From the NCBI RefSeq assembly GCF_030128875.1, contig NZ_CP124620.1:682001-746000 (forward strand): DNA of 64,000 nucleotides. Reading direction: 5' to 3'. The notes beneath the pieces are model-generated. The model searched no databases. It saw only the letters and a program-made list of their open reading frames with translations, and was not told the origin of the DNA. This DNA comes from Stenotrophomonas sp. BIO128-Bstrain. Its GTDB lineage: Bacteria > Pseudomonadota > Gammaproteobacteria > Xanthomonadales > Xanthomonadaceae. This document shows positions 28,026 through 38,621 of the stretch, in pieces. How positions within the stretch are numbered: position 1 is the stretch's first letter; every line of letters begins with the position of its first letter. Both the position numbers and the translations under genes were made by a program.

Positions 28026-30668
28026 ATGTCGCAGCAAACCACCATCCGCAAGCTTGCCGAACTGGTCAATACCCCGGTCGATAAACTGCTCGTACAACTT
28101 GCCGAAGCCGGCATGAAGTTCAGCGGTCCCGACCAGGTCGTGACCAGTACCGAGAAGGTGAAGCTCCTGGGCTTCCTTCGTCGCTCGCACGGCAAGACCG
28201 AGCAGCCCGTCGAGAGCACCGACGAAGCCGCCAAGAAGATCACCCTGAACCGTCGCAAGTTGCAGGAAGTGACCGTCAGTGCCGGCCGCAGCAAGACCAC
28301 CGTCAACGTGGAAGTGCGCCAGAAGCGTACCTACATGAAGGACGCCAGCGGCAAGCCGATGACCGCGGATGAGGAGCGCGCCGACATCCTGCGCAAGCTG
28401 GAGGAATCCCGCCAGCGCAATCTGGACGAGCAGCGCGCACTGGCCGAGAAGGACCGTGCGCGCGATGAAGAGATCGCCCGCAAGCGTCAGGAAGAAATCG
28501 ACGCCAAGGAACGTGCCGAAGCCGAGCGCAAGGCGGCTGAAGCCGCTGCCGAAGCGGCCAAGAACGCACCGCCGGCCCCGGCCCCGGTTGCCGCCAAGCC
28601 GGCTGCTGCCGATGCACCGGCGCGCAATGCGCGCCCGGCGGCACCGTCGGCTGCCCGTCCGGCGCCGCGTTCGGACGATCGCAACTCGAACAACAACAAC
28701 AACCGTCCGGGCGCCAAGCGCGACGACGATGGTGGCAACCGCTTTGCCGGTCAGCTGCATCTGTCGGCCGCCGATCGTGCCCGCCGCGGCAACAACAGCA
28801 ACTCGCGCGGTCGTCCGACCGGGCGCGTGCAGCACGGCAGCCGCCGTGACAGCAACCAGTCGCGCAGCGGCGGTGGTGCCCATGGCTTCGAACGTCCGGT
28901 CGCTCCGATCGTGCGTGACGTCACCATCGGCGACACCATCACCGTCGCCGATCTGGCCCAGAAGCTGGCCGTCAAGGGCGGCGATGTGGTCAAGGCGCTG
29001 TTCAAGATGGGCGTCATGGCGACCATCACCCAGACCATCGACCACGACACCGCCGCGCTGGTGACCGAAGAACTCGGCCACAACGTGATCCGTGCCAACA
29101 CCAACGACGCCGAAGACGCGCTGCTGGCGCTGGCCGGTGGCAACCAGGGCGAGCCGGTGGCACGTCCGCCGGTGGTCACCATCATGGGCCACGTCGATCA
29201 CGGCAAGACCTCGCTGCTGGATTACATCCGCCGCACCAAGGTCGCCACGGGCGAAGCCGGTGGCATCACCCAGCACATCGGTGCGTACCACGTTGAAACG
29301 CCGAAGGGCGTGATCAGCTTCCTGGATACCCCGGGCCACGCGGCGTTTACGTCCATGCGTGCCCGCGGTGCCAAGCTGACCGACATCGTGGTGCTGGTGG
29401 TGGCGGCCGATGACGGCGTCATGCCGCAGACCAAGGAAGCCATCCAGCACGCCCGTTCGGCGGGTGTGCCGCTGATCGTGGCGATCAACAAGATCGACAA
29501 GTCCGGCGCCGATCCGATGCGCGTCAAGAACGAGCTGCTCACCGAGCAGGTCGTGTCCGAAGACTTCGGTGGCGATACCCAGATGGTCGAGATCTCGGCC
29601 AAGGCCGGCCTGGGCATCGACGACCTGCTGGACGCGATCTCGATCCAGGCCGAACTGCTGGAGCTGAAGGCCGTGGCCGACGGCCGCGCCAGCGGCGTGG
29701 TCATCGAGTCCTCGCTGGACAAGGGCCGTGGCCCGATCGCCACCGTGCTGGTGCAGCAGGGTTCGCTGAAGAAGGGCGATTACCTGGTCTGCGGTATCCA
29801 GTACGGCCGCGTGCGCGCCCTGTTCGACGAAACCGGCGCACAGCCCGACCAGGCTGGCCCGTCGATTCCGGTGCAGGTGCTGGGTCTGTCCGGCGTGCCG
29901 GATGCCGGCGATGACTTCGTCGTGGTCGAAGACGAGCGTCTGGCCAAGGACGTCGCGCAGCAGCGCGAAACCAAGCGCCGTGAATCGCGCCTGGTGCAGT
30001 CCGCTGGCAGCCGCATGGAAGACATCATGGCGACCCTGGGCAAGGGCGATGGCCAGCAGGTGCTGAACCTGGTGATCAAGGCCGACGTGCAGGGTTCGGT
30101 GCAGGCGCTGAGCCAGGCACTGGTCGCGCTGTCCAACGACGACATCCGCATCAACGTGATCCACTCCGGCGTGGGCGGCATCACCGAGTCGGACGCCAAC
30201 TCGGCGGTTGCCTCCAAGGCCACCGTGATCGGCTTCAACGTGCGTGCCGACGCCTCCGCGCGTCGCATCATCGAGTCCAACGGTGTGGACCTGCGTTACT
30301 TCTCGATCATCTATGACGTGATCGATCAGGTGAAGCAGGTGGCCTCCGGTCTGCTCGGCGTGGAAATCCGCGAAGAGATCATCGGTATCGCCCAGGTCCG
30401 CGATGTGTTCCGCAGCTCGAAGTTCGGTGCGGTCGCAGGCTGCATGATCATCGAAGGTACGGTGAAGCGCAGCAAGCCGATCCGCGTCCTGCGCGACAGC
30501 GTCGTGGTCTTCGAAGGCGAGCTGGAATCGCTGCGTCGCTTCAAGGAGAACGTCGAGGAAGTCCGCAACGGTACCGAATGCGGTATCGGCGTGAAGGCTT
30601 ACAACGACGTCAAGCCGGGTGACCAGATCGAGTGCTTCGAGCGTATCGAAGTGCCGCGCACCCTGTAA
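28026..30668 (+). CDS. infB: Translation initiation factor IF-2
   Basis: GTPase that brings initiator tRNA to the 30S subunit. 880 aa. A small N-terminal IF2_N motif is followed by a long charged helix (about residues 110-180), a low-complexity Ala/Pro/Asn/Arg linker (180-290), a second IF2_N domain, and the GTPase at about 380-550 with G1 [10 protein letters not shown]3 DTPGHAAF and G4 NKID. Beta-barrel domains and the C-terminal tRNA-binding domain follow. The location next to initiator tRNA genes is functionally coherent. Confidence 0.97.
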   Translation: MSQQTTIRKLAELVNTPVDKLLVQLAEAGMKFSGPDQVVTSTEKVKLLGFLRRSHGKTEQPVESTDEAAKKITLNRRKLQEVTVSAGRSKTTVNVEVRQKRTYMKDASGKPMTADEERADILRKLEESRQRNLDEQRALAEKDRARDEEIARKRQEEIDAKERAEAERKAAEAAAEAAKNAPPAPAPVAAKPAAADAPARNARPAAPSAARPAPRSDDRNSNNNNNRPGAKRDDDGGNRFAGQLHLSAADRARRGNNSNSRGRPTGRVQHGSRRDSNQSRSGGGAHGFERPVAPIVRDVTIGDTITVADLAQKLAVKGGDVVKALFKMGVMATITQTIDHDTAALVTEELGHNVIRANTNDAEDALLALAGGNQGEPVARPPVVTIMGHVDHGKTSLLDYIRRTKVATGEAGGITQHIGAYHVETPKGVISFLDTPGHAAFTSMRARGAKLTDIVVLVVAADDGVMPQTKEAIQHARSAGVPLIVAINKIDKSGADPMRVKNELLTEQVVSEDFGGDTQMVEISAKAGLGIDDLLDAISIQAELLELKAVADGRASGVVIESSLDKGRGPIATVLVQQGSLKKGDYLVCGIQYGRVRALFDETGAQPDQAGPSIPVQVLGLSGVPDAGDDFVVVEDERLAKDVAQQRETKRRESRLVQSAGSRMEDIMATLGKGDGQQVLNLVIKADVQGSVQALSQALVALSNDDIRINVIHSGVGGITESDANSAVASKATVIGFNVRADASARRIIESNGVDLRYFSIIYDVIDQVKQVASGLLGVEIREEIIGIAQVRDVFRSSKFGAVAGCMIIEGTVKRSKPIRVLRDSVVVFEGELESLRRFKENVEEVRNGTECGIGVKAYNDVKPGDQIECFERIEVPRTL

Positions 30669-30675
30669 TGTTCCA

Positions 30676-30706
30676 GGCCGGACCGCATCTCGCGGTCCGG
30701 CTTTTT
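30676..30706 (+). terminator. Intrinsic terminator after infB
   Basis: GCCGGACCGC-ATCTC-GCGGTCCGGC followed by TTTTT, eight bases after the stop. It separates rimP-nusA-infB from rbfA, at least partly. Confidence 0.88.
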
Positions 30707-30743
30707 CGCTTTCGCATCACCCTTCAAGACGAGTCCGCCTACC

Positions 30744-31166
30744 GTGCCAAAGACCTTCCATCGAACCGACCGTGTTTCCGCCCAGATCCGCCGTGAACTG
30801 GGAACACTCGTGCACAACGCAGTGCGTGAACACGGCCTGCCTTCGGTGAGCGTCTCCGACGTGGAAATCACCCGTGACATGGCGCATGCCAAGATCTTCG
30901 TCACGGCGCTGATGCCCGAACGTTCGGTGGAAGCGATGAAGGGCCTGAAGGAACTGGCCTGGGGCCTGCGCATGGAGCTGGCGCGTGCGATGAAGCTGCG
31001 CCACGTGCCCGAACTGCACTTCCACTACGATGATTCGGTGGATCGCGGCGAGCGCATCGACAACATCCTGCGCGATCTGCCCGATACGCTGGCGGCAGAG
31101 AAGAGCCGGCAGGGCGATGACGACGGTGGCGACGATGCTGCCGACGAAGGCGAAAAGAACGCCTGA
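30744..31166 (+). CDS. rbfA: Ribosome-binding factor A
   Basis: Late 30S assembly factor that binds near helix 1 of 16S rRNA and supports cold growth. The 140-aa protein has a type II KH fold (residues 1-105), with SVSDVEITRDMAHAKIFVT and the FHYDDSVDRGERID segment, then an acidic Asp/Glu-rich tail. The start is GTG 30744 (VPKTFHRTDRV). It follows the infB terminator, so it needs read-through or its own promoter; none was evident. Confidence 0.95.
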   Translation: MPKTFHRTDRVSAQIRRELGTLVHNAVREHGLPSVSVSDVEITRDMAHAKIFVTALMPERSVEAMKGLKELAWGLRMELARAMKLRHVPELHFHYDDSVDRGERIDNILRDLPDTLAAEKSRQGDDDGGDDAADEGEKNA

Positions 31167-31172
31167 TGGACC

Positions 31173-31200
31173 AACAGCCCGCAAGGGCTGTTGTCTTATG
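31173..31200 (+). terminator. Hairpin after rbfA, probable terminator
   Basis: AACAGCCC-GCAA-GGGCTGTT followed by GTCTTAT, directly after the stop. The stem is good but the T tract is imperfect. Confidence 0.6.
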
Positions 31201-31284
31201 GGGTGGGGCCTGTCGCAGTGCGACCGCTCCGCCGGAGGCCGGATTGACCGGCAGCGCCACACGGCGCCGATTTGAATTGAATGC

Positions 31285-32196
31285 ATGGCACCCCGAATTT
31301 CGTTCCGTCGCCTGGATGGCATCCTGCTGCTCGACAAGCCGACCGGCATGAGCTCCAACGCAGCCTTGCAGGTGGCACGCCGTCTGTACCGCGCCGAGAA
31401 GGGCGGCCACACCGGCAGCCTGGATCCGCTGGCGACTGGCCTGCTGCCACTGTGCTTTGGTGAAGCCACCAAGATCGCCGGCCTGCTGCTCGGCTCGGCC
31501 AAGGCCTATGACGCCGAGGTGGTGCTGGGCCAGACCACCGATACCGATGATTCCGATGGCGCGGTACTGCGCGAGCGGCCGGTGCCGGCCATCAGCGCGG
31601 CCGAGCTGGAGGCTGCCCTGGCACCGCTGCGCGGTCGCATCCGCCAGCGCGCTCCGATCTACTCCGCGCTCAAGCAGGGCGGCGAGCCGCTGTATCTGAA
31701 GGCGCGCCGCGGTGAGGCGATCGAGGCTCCCGAACGCGACGTGGAGGTCCACGCCTTGGAGGTGCTGGACCAGCAGCCGACCCGTCTGTCGCTGCGGGTG
31801 ACCTGCGGTTCAGGCACTTACATCCGCAGCCTGGCCCGCGATCTGGGCGAGACCCTGGGCTGCGGCGCCCATATCGCCGGCCTGCGCCGGCTGTGGGTGG
31901 ATCCCTTCCGTGACGCGCCGATGGTCACCCTGGAGACCCTGCGCGGCCTGGCCGAGCAGGGCGATGAGGCCGGCATGGAGGCCCTGCTGCTGCCGCTGGA
32001 CGCGGGTCTGGCGCATTACCCCCGGGTCACGCTGAACGAGGAGCAGACCCCTCGCTTCCGCGTGGGCCAGCGCATCCGCGATGCTGGCTGGCCGCAGGGT
32101 GGGGTGGTCGTGTTCGGGCCGGGCGAGGCGATCCAGGGCCTGGGGCAGGTCGACGAGACCGGTCTGCTGGCCCCGCAGCGCCTGTTCAACCTCTGA
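31285..32196 (+). CDS. truB: tRNA pseudouridine(55) synthase
   Basis: Makes the universal pseudouridine of the T-loop in elongator tRNAs. 303 aa. The catalytic aspartate is D47 in [13 protein letters not shown]; the KP motif ([12 protein letters not shown], 14-25) and [12 protein letters not shown] (near 175) are present; a PUA-like C-terminal domain follows. ATG 31285 begins [12 protein letters not shown]; the 118-base gap from rbfA holds the hairpin at 31173. Confidence 0.96.
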   Translation: MAPRISFRRLDGILLLDKPTGMSSNAALQVARRLYRAEKGGHTGSLDPLATGLLPLCFGEATKIAGLLLGSAKAYDAEVVLGQTTDTDDSDGAVLRERPVPAISAAELEAALAPLRGRIRQRAPIYSALKQGGEPLYLKARRGEAIEAPERDVEVHALEVLDQQPTRLSLRVTCGSGTYIRSLARDLGETLGCGAHIAGLRRLWVDPFRDAPMVTLETLRGLAEQGDEAGMEALLLPLDAGLAHYPRVTLNEEQTPRFRVGQRIRDAGWPQGGVVVFGPGEAIQGLGQVDETGLLAPQRLFNL

Positions 32197-32225
32197 CCGG
32201 CCCCGGCCGGGCACCACCCCGGTCC

Positions 32226-32254
32226 TTGTCCCGGACGGCCGCTGACGTTACAAT
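32226..32254 (+). promoter_or_regulatory. Promoter for rpsO (and pnp)
   Basis: TTGTCC (32226-32231), 17-base spacer, TACAAT (32249-32254), giving a leader of about 110 bases. The leader holds a CCCGC-GTTCT-GCGGG hairpin (32275-32289) and could carry the S15 autoregulatory site known in other bacteria. Confidence 0.72.
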
Positions 32255-32369
32255 TTCGCGGCCTTTTCAGGCTTCCCGCGTTCTGCGGGTTCATCCTTTC
32301 GTTAACGGCGAGTCGCGCGGTACGTCAACCTGACGTTTCTGCGGGCCACGCATCCAAGAGAAAACTGAT

Positions 32370-32630
32370 ATGTCGATCGACACCCAGAAGGTCATTGAAG
32401 AAAACAAGCGCAGCGCGGCTGACACCGGCTCCCCGGAAGTCCAGGTCGCCCTGCTGACCGCCCGCATCGAACTGCTGACCGGCCACTTCAAGACCCACAA
32501 GAAGGATCACCACAGCCGTCGTGGTCTGCTGCAGATGGTCAACCGTCGCCGCAGCCTGCTCGACTACCTGAAGAAGAAAGACGCTCCGCGTTACAAGGCC
32601 CTGATCGAAAAGCTCGGCCTGCGTCGCTAA
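32370..32630 (+). CDS. rpsO: 30S ribosomal protein S15
   Basis: Primary 16S rRNA-binding protein of the 30S platform, also a bridge to the 50S. 86 aa, slightly shorter than the 89 of E. coli. The signature [19 protein letters not shown] is visible as [19 protein letters not shown], followed by [22 protein letters not shown] purine stretch precedes the ATG at 32370. Confidence 0.98.
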   Translation: MSIDTQKVIEENKRSAADTGSPEVQVALLTARIELLTGHFKTHKKDHHSRRGLLQMVNRRRSLLDYLKKKDAPRYKALIEKLGLRR

Positions 32631-32643
32631 GCACGAACCCCCA

Positions 32644-32676
32644 CCGCGGCGCAGGAATGCGCCGCGGTTTTGTTTT
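32644..32676 (+). terminator. Intrinsic terminator after rpsO
   Basis: CCGCGGCGCA-GGAA-TGCGCCGCGG followed by TTTTGTTTT. In enterobacteria read-through of the rpsO terminator feeds pnp, and the same could hold here. Confidence 0.9.
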
Positions 32677-32777
32677 GGTAGTACCGCAATAAACGCCTGG
32701 GCCGGACAACCGGTCACCCGTCGGCGGCAAGGGTCGCCCGCGGTCCATTGAAGAAAGCATCATCCAAGGAAACCCCC

Positions 32778-34889
32778 GTGGCAAAAATCACCAAAACCTT
32801 CCAGTACGGCAAGCACACCGTCACGCTTGAAACCGGCGAAATCGCCCGTCAGGCCGGCGGTGCCGTCATCGTCAAGTTCGACGACACCGTGCTGCTGGTC
32901 TCCGCCGTTGCCGCCAAGAGCGCGCGTGAGGGCCAGGACTTCTTCCCCCTGACCTGCGACTATCAGGAGAAGTTCTACGCCGGTGGCCGTATCCCGGGCG
33001 GTTTCTTCAAGCGCGAAGGCCGCGCGACCGAAAAAGAGACGCTGATTTCGCGCCTGATCGATCGCCCGATCCGTCCGCTGTTCCCGGAAGACTACAAGAA
33101 CGAAGTTCAGATCATCGCCACGGTGATGTCGCTGAACCCGGACATCGATGGCGACATCGCTGCCCTGATCGGCGCCTCGGCCGCGCTGTCGCTGGCCGGC
33201 ACCCCGTTCAAGGGTCCGATCGCCGCCGCCAAGGTGGGTTACAAGAACGGTGAGTACATCCTCAACCCGACCGTGACCGAACTGAAGGATTCGGAGCTGG
33301 AACTGGTTGTCGCCGGTACCGCCAACGCCGTGCTGATGGTGGAATCCGAAGCCGCGCTGCTGTCCGAAGACGTGATGCTGGGCGCTGTGACCTTCGGTCA
33401 CCGCGAAATGCAGAAGGTCATCAACGCGATCAACGAGCTGACCGTGGAAGCCGGCACCAAGCCGTCGACCTGGGAAGCCCCGGCCAAGAACACCGCGCTG
33501 ATCAGCGCCCTGCAGGAAGCCATCGGCCCGCGCCTGGGCGAAGCCTTCCAGGTGCGCGACAAGCTGCAGCGCCGTGACGCCATCTCGGCGATCAAGAAGG
33601 ACGTGACCGAGTCGCTGGCAGGCCGTGTGGCCGCTGACGGCTGGAACCCGGCCGAACTGTCGAAGGAATTCGGCGAGCTGGAATACAGCACCATGCGCAA
33701 CTCGGTGCTCGACACCAAGGTCCGCATCGACGGCCGTGCGCTGGACACCGTCCGCCCGATCTCGGTGAAGACCGGCATCCTGCCGCGTACCCACGGTTCC
33801 TCGCTGTTCACCCGCGGTGAAACGCAGGCCATCGTGACCATCACCCTGGGCACCGCCCGTGATGGCCAGGTCATCGATGCCGTTGCCGGTGAGTACAAGG
33901 AAAACTTCCTCTTCCATTACAACTTCCCCCCCTACTCGGTGGGTGAGACCGGCCGCATGATGGGCCCGAAGCGTCGCGAAATCGGCCACGGCCGCCTCGC
34001 CAAGCGCGGCGTGCTGGCAGTGATGCCGTCGCTGGAAGCGTTCCCGTACACCATCCGCGTGGTCTCGGAAATCACCGAATCCAACGGCTCCTCGTCGATG
34101 GCCTCGGTCTGCGGTTCCTCGCTGGCCCTGATGGACGCCGGCGTGCCGGTCAAGTCGCCGGTGGCCGGTATCGCCATGGGTCTGGTCAAGGAAGGCGATC
34201 GCTTCGTCGTCCTGTCCGACATCCTGGGTGACGAAGATCACCTGGGCGACATGGACTTCAAGGTGGCCGGTACTGCTGAGGGCATCTCCGCCCTGCAGAT
34301 GGACATCAAGATCGAAGGCATCACCGAAGAGATCATGAAGCAGGCACTGCAGCAGGCCAAGGCTGGCCGTCTGCACATCCTGGGTGAAATGGCCCACGGC
34401 CTGACCGCCCCGCGCGAAGAGCTGTCGGACTACGCGCCGCGCCTGCTGACCATCAAGATCCACCCGGACAAGATCCGCGAAGTGATCGGCAAGGGTGGTT
34501 CCACCATCCAGGCCATCACCAAGGAAACCGGCACCCAGATCGACATCCAGGATGACGGCACCATCGTCATCGCCTCGGTCAACGCCATCGCTGCGCAGGC
34601 TGCCAAGGCCCGCATCGAGCAGATCACCTCGGACGTCGAGCCGGGCCGCATCTACGAAGGCAAGGTCGCCAAGATCATGGACTTCGGTGCGTTCGTCACG
34701 ATCCTGCCGGGCAAGGACGGCCTGGTCCACGTGTCGCAGATCTCCAGCGACCGCGTCGAGAAGGTCGGCGACGTGCTGAAGGAAGGCGATGTGGTCAAGG
34801 TCAAGGTCCTGGAAGTCGACAAGCAGGGCCGTATCCGCCTGTCGATGAAGGCCGTCGAAGAAGGCGAAGGCGCCGCTGCCGCCGAGTGA
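32778..34889 (+). CDS. pnp: Polyribonucleotide nucleotidyltransferase (PNPase)
   Basis: 3'-5' phosphorolytic exoribonuclease of mRNA turnover and the degradosome. About 703 aa: two RNase PH domains (residues 1-215 and 310-540) with an alpha-helical domain between, then KH (near 555-615, [17 protein letters not shown]) and S1 (near 625-690, [18 protein letters not shown]). I chose GTG 32778 ([11 protein letters not shown]), preceded by AAGGA at seven bases; the in-frame TTG at 32748 would add ten residues without family support. Confidence 0.96.
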   Translation: MAKITKTFQYGKHTVTLETGEIARQAGGAVIVKFDDTVLLVSAVAAKSAREGQDFFPLTCDYQEKFYAGGRIPGGFFKREGRATEKETLISRLIDRPIRPLFPEDYKNEVQIIATVMSLNPDIDGDIAALIGASAALSLAGTPFKGPIAAAKVGYKNGEYILNPTVTELKDSELELVVAGTANAVLMVESEAALLSEDVMLGAVTFGHREMQKVINAINELTVEAGTKPSTWEAPAKNTALISALQEAIGPRLGEAFQVRDKLQRRDAISAIKKDVTESLAGRVAADGWNPAELSKEFGELEYSTMRNSVLDTKVRIDGRALDTVRPISVKTGILPRTHGSSLFTRGETQAIVTITLGTARDGQVIDAVAGEYKENFLFHYNFPPYSVGETGRMMGPKRREIGHGRLAKRGVLAVMPSLEAFPYTIRVVSEITESNGSSSMASVCGSSLALMDAGVPVKSPVAGIAMGLVKEGDRFVVLSDILGDEDHLGDMDFKVAGTAEGISALQMDIKIEGITEEIMKQALQQAKAGRLHILGEMAHGLTAPREELSDYAPRLLTIKIHPDKIREVIGKGGSTIQAITKETGTQIDIQDDGTIVIASVNAIAAQAAKARIEQITSDVEPGRIYEGKVAKIMDFGAFVTILPGKDGLVHVSQISSDRVEKVGDVLKEGDVVKVKVLEVDKQGRIRLSMKAVEEGEGAAAAE

Positions 34890-34910
34890 TCGGCCCACGC
34901 CGATCGGAGG

Positions 34911-34935
34911 GTAGGTGAGGACCGTTGGTCCTCAC
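34911..34935 (+). repeat. SMAG-like REP palindrome
   Basis: GTAG head followed by GTGAGGACC-GTT-GGTCCTCAC. Same architecture and GTT loop as the other REPs but a different stem sequence. It lies between the pnp stop and its terminator. Confidence 0.6.
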
Positions 34936-34947
34936 GCTTTCGCAGAC

Positions 34948-34978
34948 AAAAAAAGCGGGCTTCGGCCCGCTTTTTTTG
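34948..34978. terminator. Strong bidirectional intrinsic terminator
   Basis: AAAAAAAGCGGGC-TTCG-GCCCGCTTTTTTT: an A run, a GC stem with UUCG tetraloop and a T run, symmetric for both strands. It ends pnp on the plus strand and the VOC gene on the minus strand. Confidence 0.95.
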
Positions 34979-35060
34979 TGCCCGCATGTCCAACCAACAG
35001 CGCCGGTTCGCGGTGGAGTGCCATGCCATGCCACGCATGACTGCCGTTGGGTGGGGCGCA

Positions 35061-35531
<471 letters not shown>

Positions 35532-35787
35532 TCAGGCATGCAGGCATACGGGCGGGCGGCGCGGCAGAGCAGGACAGACCGCGCGGTCGTCCGCTGCGGG
35601 CGGCGACTTCGAGTGACGCGTCCGTGGCGCGTACCGGGTGTTGCCGCACGGCCTGTGGACAGCCGCCAGGCCTGCGTGCGTCAGCCGTCAGTGTCCGCTG
35701 GACGGATTCGCAGGACATCACCGCGCAAAGCGCCCGCGCACCACAGCACGCTGCTAACGTGGCTTCGCCTTCGCCCCGGGAGATCCC

Positions 35788-36972
35788 ATGTTCCGTCCAA
35801 CCGTCGCTGTCCTGGCCGTTCTGATCGCCAGCGTGATGCCGCAGGCCGCCTCCGCCATGGAGTCGTTGCCCAAGGTGATCGGCGCGTACTACCCGGGGGG
35901 GGCGGCAGACCGCTACCCAGTGGAGACCATTCCGGCCGATACGCTCACCCATCTGTTCTATGCGTTCGCCACCATCGACCAAGGTCAATGCCTGGTCGCG
36001 CCGCAGGCCGATGCGCATTTCAGGGCACTGGCCGCGCTCAAGCGTGCGCATCCGACGCTGCACACCCTGATCTCGATCGGCGGCTGGAACGCAGGCGGGT
36101 TCTCCGATGCGGCGCTGACCGCGGAAAGCCGCGAACGCTTCGTGGCCTCCTGCGTGGCGACGTTCTTCGAGCGCCATCGCGGCAGCTTCGATGGCGTGGA
36201 CATCGATTGGGAGTTCCCGGTATATGGCGGCCCGACCCAGATCACCGACCGCCCGGAAGATCGCCGCAACATGACCCTCCTGGTGCGCGAGTTCCGCCGC
36301 CAGCTCGATGCGCTGGACAAGAAAGACGGCCAGCACCGGCTGGTCACCGCCGCGCTGCCCGCCGGCCGCGTGCAGACAGATGGCCCGTATGATCCGGCCC
36401 GCAGCTATGAACTCAAGGAGCTCGGCCGCACGCTCGATTTCATCAACCTGATGAGCTACGACATGGGCACCGGCTTCTCGGCGGTGTCCACCTTCAACGC
36501 GCCGCTGCACGCGGTGCCGGAGGATCCGCTGTCGCCGGAACTGAAACGCTGGAACAGCGTGGCCGGGGCGGTGGCCTACTACGAGCAGCACGGTGTGCCG
36601 AAAGACAAGCTGGTGCTCGGCGTGCCGTTCTACGGCCGTGGCTTCCAGCTGGAGAGCGATGCCAACCAGGGCCTCTACCAGCACTACAGCGCGCCGCATC
36701 CGGCCGGCGACTGGCGGCAGATCCAGGCCAGCATGCTCGGCCAGCCCGGCTGGGAGCGGCACTGGCACCCGGTCGCGCAGACGCCGTGGCTGTACAACGC
36801 CACCGGGAAGGTCTTCGTCAGCTATGAGGATCCTACCTCGATCGGTCTGCGCGCCAGCTTCGCCAAGGACAGCGGTCTGCGCGGCGTCTTCATGTGGGAG
36901 CTGACCGGTGACGACGCGCAGGGCAGCCTGCTCAAGGCCATGGTGGCACCGTTCCGGGAACCTGCGAAGTAA
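35788..36972 (+). CDS. Secreted chitinase-like glycoside hydrolase family 18
   Basis: Hydrolyses beta-1,4 linkages in chitin or related N-acetylglucosamine polymers. 394 aa with a signal peptide (MFRPTVAVLAVLIASVMPQA then ASA). The GH18 TIM barrel shows SIGGW (96-100) and the DxxDxDxE motif as FDGVDIDWE (D135, D138, D140, catalytic E142), followed by NLMSYDMG and, near the end, GVFMWELTGDD. No chitin-binding domain is seen, so it is a single-domain enzyme. The ribosome-binding site is GGGAG five bases before ATG 35788. The 334 bases from the divergent VOC gene contain no gene I can support. Confidence 0.93.
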   Translation: MFRPTVAVLAVLIASVMPQAASAMESLPKVIGAYYPGGAADRYPVETIPADTLTHLFYAFATIDQGQCLVAPQADAHFRALAALKRAHPTLHTLISIGGWNAGGFSDAALTAESRERFVASCVATFFERHRGSFDGVDIDWEFPVYGGPTQITDRPEDRRNMTLLVREFRRQLDALDKKDGQHRLVTAALPAGRVQTDGPYDPARSYELKELGRTLDFINLMSYDMGTGFSAVSTFNAPLHAVPEDPLSPELKRWNSVAGAVAYYEQHGVPKDKLVLGVPFYGRGFQLESDANQGLYQHYSAPHPAGDWRQIQASMLGQPGWERHWHPVAQTPWLYNATGKVFVSYEDPTSIGLRASFAKDSGLRGVFMWELTGDDAQGSLLKAMVAPFREPAK

Positions 36973-37009
36973 GCGCGCCGAAGGCCGCCGCCACGCACGC
37001 GGCGTGCCC

Positions 37010-37015
37010 TATGCT
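37010..37015 (+). promoter_or_regulatory. Possible -10 box placing the regulator mRNA start at its ATG
   Basis: TATGCT at 37010-37015 is seven bases before ATG 37023, which would make the mRNA leaderless. No ribosome-binding site precedes the ATG, in line with this, but no convincing -35 is seen. Confidence 0.3.
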
Positions 37016-37022
37016 TGCCGCC

Positions 37023-38621
37023 ATGGAGACCGTCCGCCTGCTGGATCTGCACATCGACCGCCCTGCCCAGCAGGTGCGGCGAGGGGATCAGGTATTGCCG
37101 GTCGGCGGGCTGAGTTGGCGGCTGCTGGACTGCCTGCTGGCCCACGGCAACGCCGTCGTCGATTTCGACACGCTCGCCGATCAGGTCTGGGCACCGGCGG
37201 TGGTCGGCGAGGATGCGATCAGCCAGCGGGTGAAGCTGCTCCGGCAGGCGCTGGGCGATGACGGCCGCCGGCCGCGCTACATCCGCTCGGTTCGTGGCCG
37301 TGGCTACCAGTTGTGCGCCTCGCCGCAGCCGGTGATGCGTGATGCCGTTGCCAGCGCCAGCACGGAGGGCGCTCCCGTCGCACCCGGCGCGCGCGCACCC
37401 GCACGGTGGGTCTGGCTGGCTGGGGTAACGGTCGCCGCTGCTGCCGTCGTGTTCGCCTTGGTACGTCCCGCCAGCGCACCGGCGTCGCCAGCGGAGGCGG
37501 TGCTGCAGCGCGCCGCCTATTACGCGGGTATCGGCCAGGCCAGCAACAACGAACGGGCGATCGCGTTGTACCGCCAGGCGCTGCAGATCGACCCTGAATC
37601 GCTTATCGCACGGCGTGGACTCGCCCGAGCGCTGGCGGCCGATGCCTGCTTGTTCAACGGCGCGCGCGAGCGTGCGCAGGAGGCGCTGGTGTTGAGCAGC
37701 CAGCTGGTGCTCAAGGCGCCGGAAGATGCCGCCGGCTGGGCCGCACGCGGCTATGCCCACGACTGCCTCGGTGCGATGTCGCACGCCATGGCGGACTACC
37801 GGCAGGCACTGCGGCGCGACGCGGGTGACGAGCGCACGCGCGCATCGCTGGCCTATCTGCAGCAGGAAAAAGGCGACCTCGCGCAGGCCCTGCAGGACAA
37901 CCTGTCGCTGCGCGCGCCCGAGCGGGTTCGGTTCCGCGACGTACAGGTCGCACGCGAACTGGAGCTGTTGGGGTTCACCGATGCGGCCGCTCGCCGGCAC
38001 GCGCACAACTTCCAGCTCTATCCGGACAATGTGTTCGCCAACATCGCCTGGCCGCACAGCCTGTTGGCAATGGGGGAGTCGGCCAAAGCACAGCAGGCGC
38101 TGGATCAGGCACTGGCTCGCGGGACGCCACATCCGCAGTTGCTGCGCCTGCAGGGCGAGATGCTGTTGTTGAGCGGGAATCGGAAGGGCGCCGCCGAAGC
38201 CTTCGAGCAGAGCCGGGCATTGCGCCCGCAGCAGTCGATGGGGCAGACCCTGGCCGGCCTCTATGGCGATCCGGCGCCTGCCCCGACCTGGATCGCCGAG
38301 CGCCTGCAGATGCTGGAAGGGCAAGGCGATGATGGCTGGTCCGACACCGCGCTGGAGCGTGCGATGTTGCTGCAGGCCCAGGGCGATGAGGCCGCTGCGC
38401 TGGTGGCCCTGCATCACGCGGTGAACGCCGGCTTCCGCGATGCGGCGTGGTTGCGCGCCACCCCTTTGTTTGCGCCGCTGCACGGTGCGGCCGGCTGGCA
38501 GGAACTGCTCGACACGATCGAGACAGACGTATCCGCCCAGCGCGCCCGGGTGTTGGCCGCCCCATGGCGGCCAACAGACCTCGATGGCCTCAGCGCAGCG
38601 CGGGCAGCAGGAACTCGGTAA
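37023..38621 (+). CDS. CadC/ToxR-type transmembrane regulator with TPR domain
   Basis: A 532-aa protein. Residues 1-95 form an OmpR/PhoB-type winged-helix DNA-binding domain (VDFDTLADQVWAP, DAISQRVKLLRQALGDD, RYIRSVRGRGYQL). A Pro/Ala linker and a single transmembrane helix (WVWLAGVTVAAAAVVFAL, about 130-148) follow, then a periplasmic tetratricopeptide-like region to the end. This layout is that of CadC-like one-component sensors. It lies 50 bases after the chitinase gene. The start at 37023 (METVRLLDLH) is chosen over 37011, which overlaps a possible -10 box. The last 32 bases overlap the convergent serine hydrolase gene. Confidence 0.87.
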   Translation: METVRLLDLHIDRPAQQVRRGDQVLPVGGLSWRLLDCLLAHGNAVVDFDTLADQVWAPAVVGEDAISQRVKLLRQALGDDGRRPRYIRSVRGRGYQLCASPQPVMRDAVASASTEGAPVAPGARAPARWVWLAGVTVAAAAVVFALVRPASAPASPAEAVLQRAAYYAGIGQASNNERAIALYRQALQIDPESLIARRGLARALAADACLFNGARERAQEALVLSSQLVLKAPEDAAGWAARGYAHDCLGAMSHAMADYRQALRRDAGDERTRASLAYLQQEKGDLAQALQDNLSLRAPERVRFRDVQVARELELLGFTDAAARRHAHNFQLYPDNVFANIAWPHSLLAMGESAKAQQALDQALARGTPHPQLLRLQGEMLLLSGNRKGAAEAFEQSRALRPQQSMGQTLAGLYGDPAPAPTWIAERLQMLEGQGDDGWSDTALERAMLLQAQGDEAAALVALHHAVNAGFRDAAWLRATPLFAPLHGAAGWQELLDTIETDVSAQRARVLAAPWRPTDLDGLSAARAAGTR

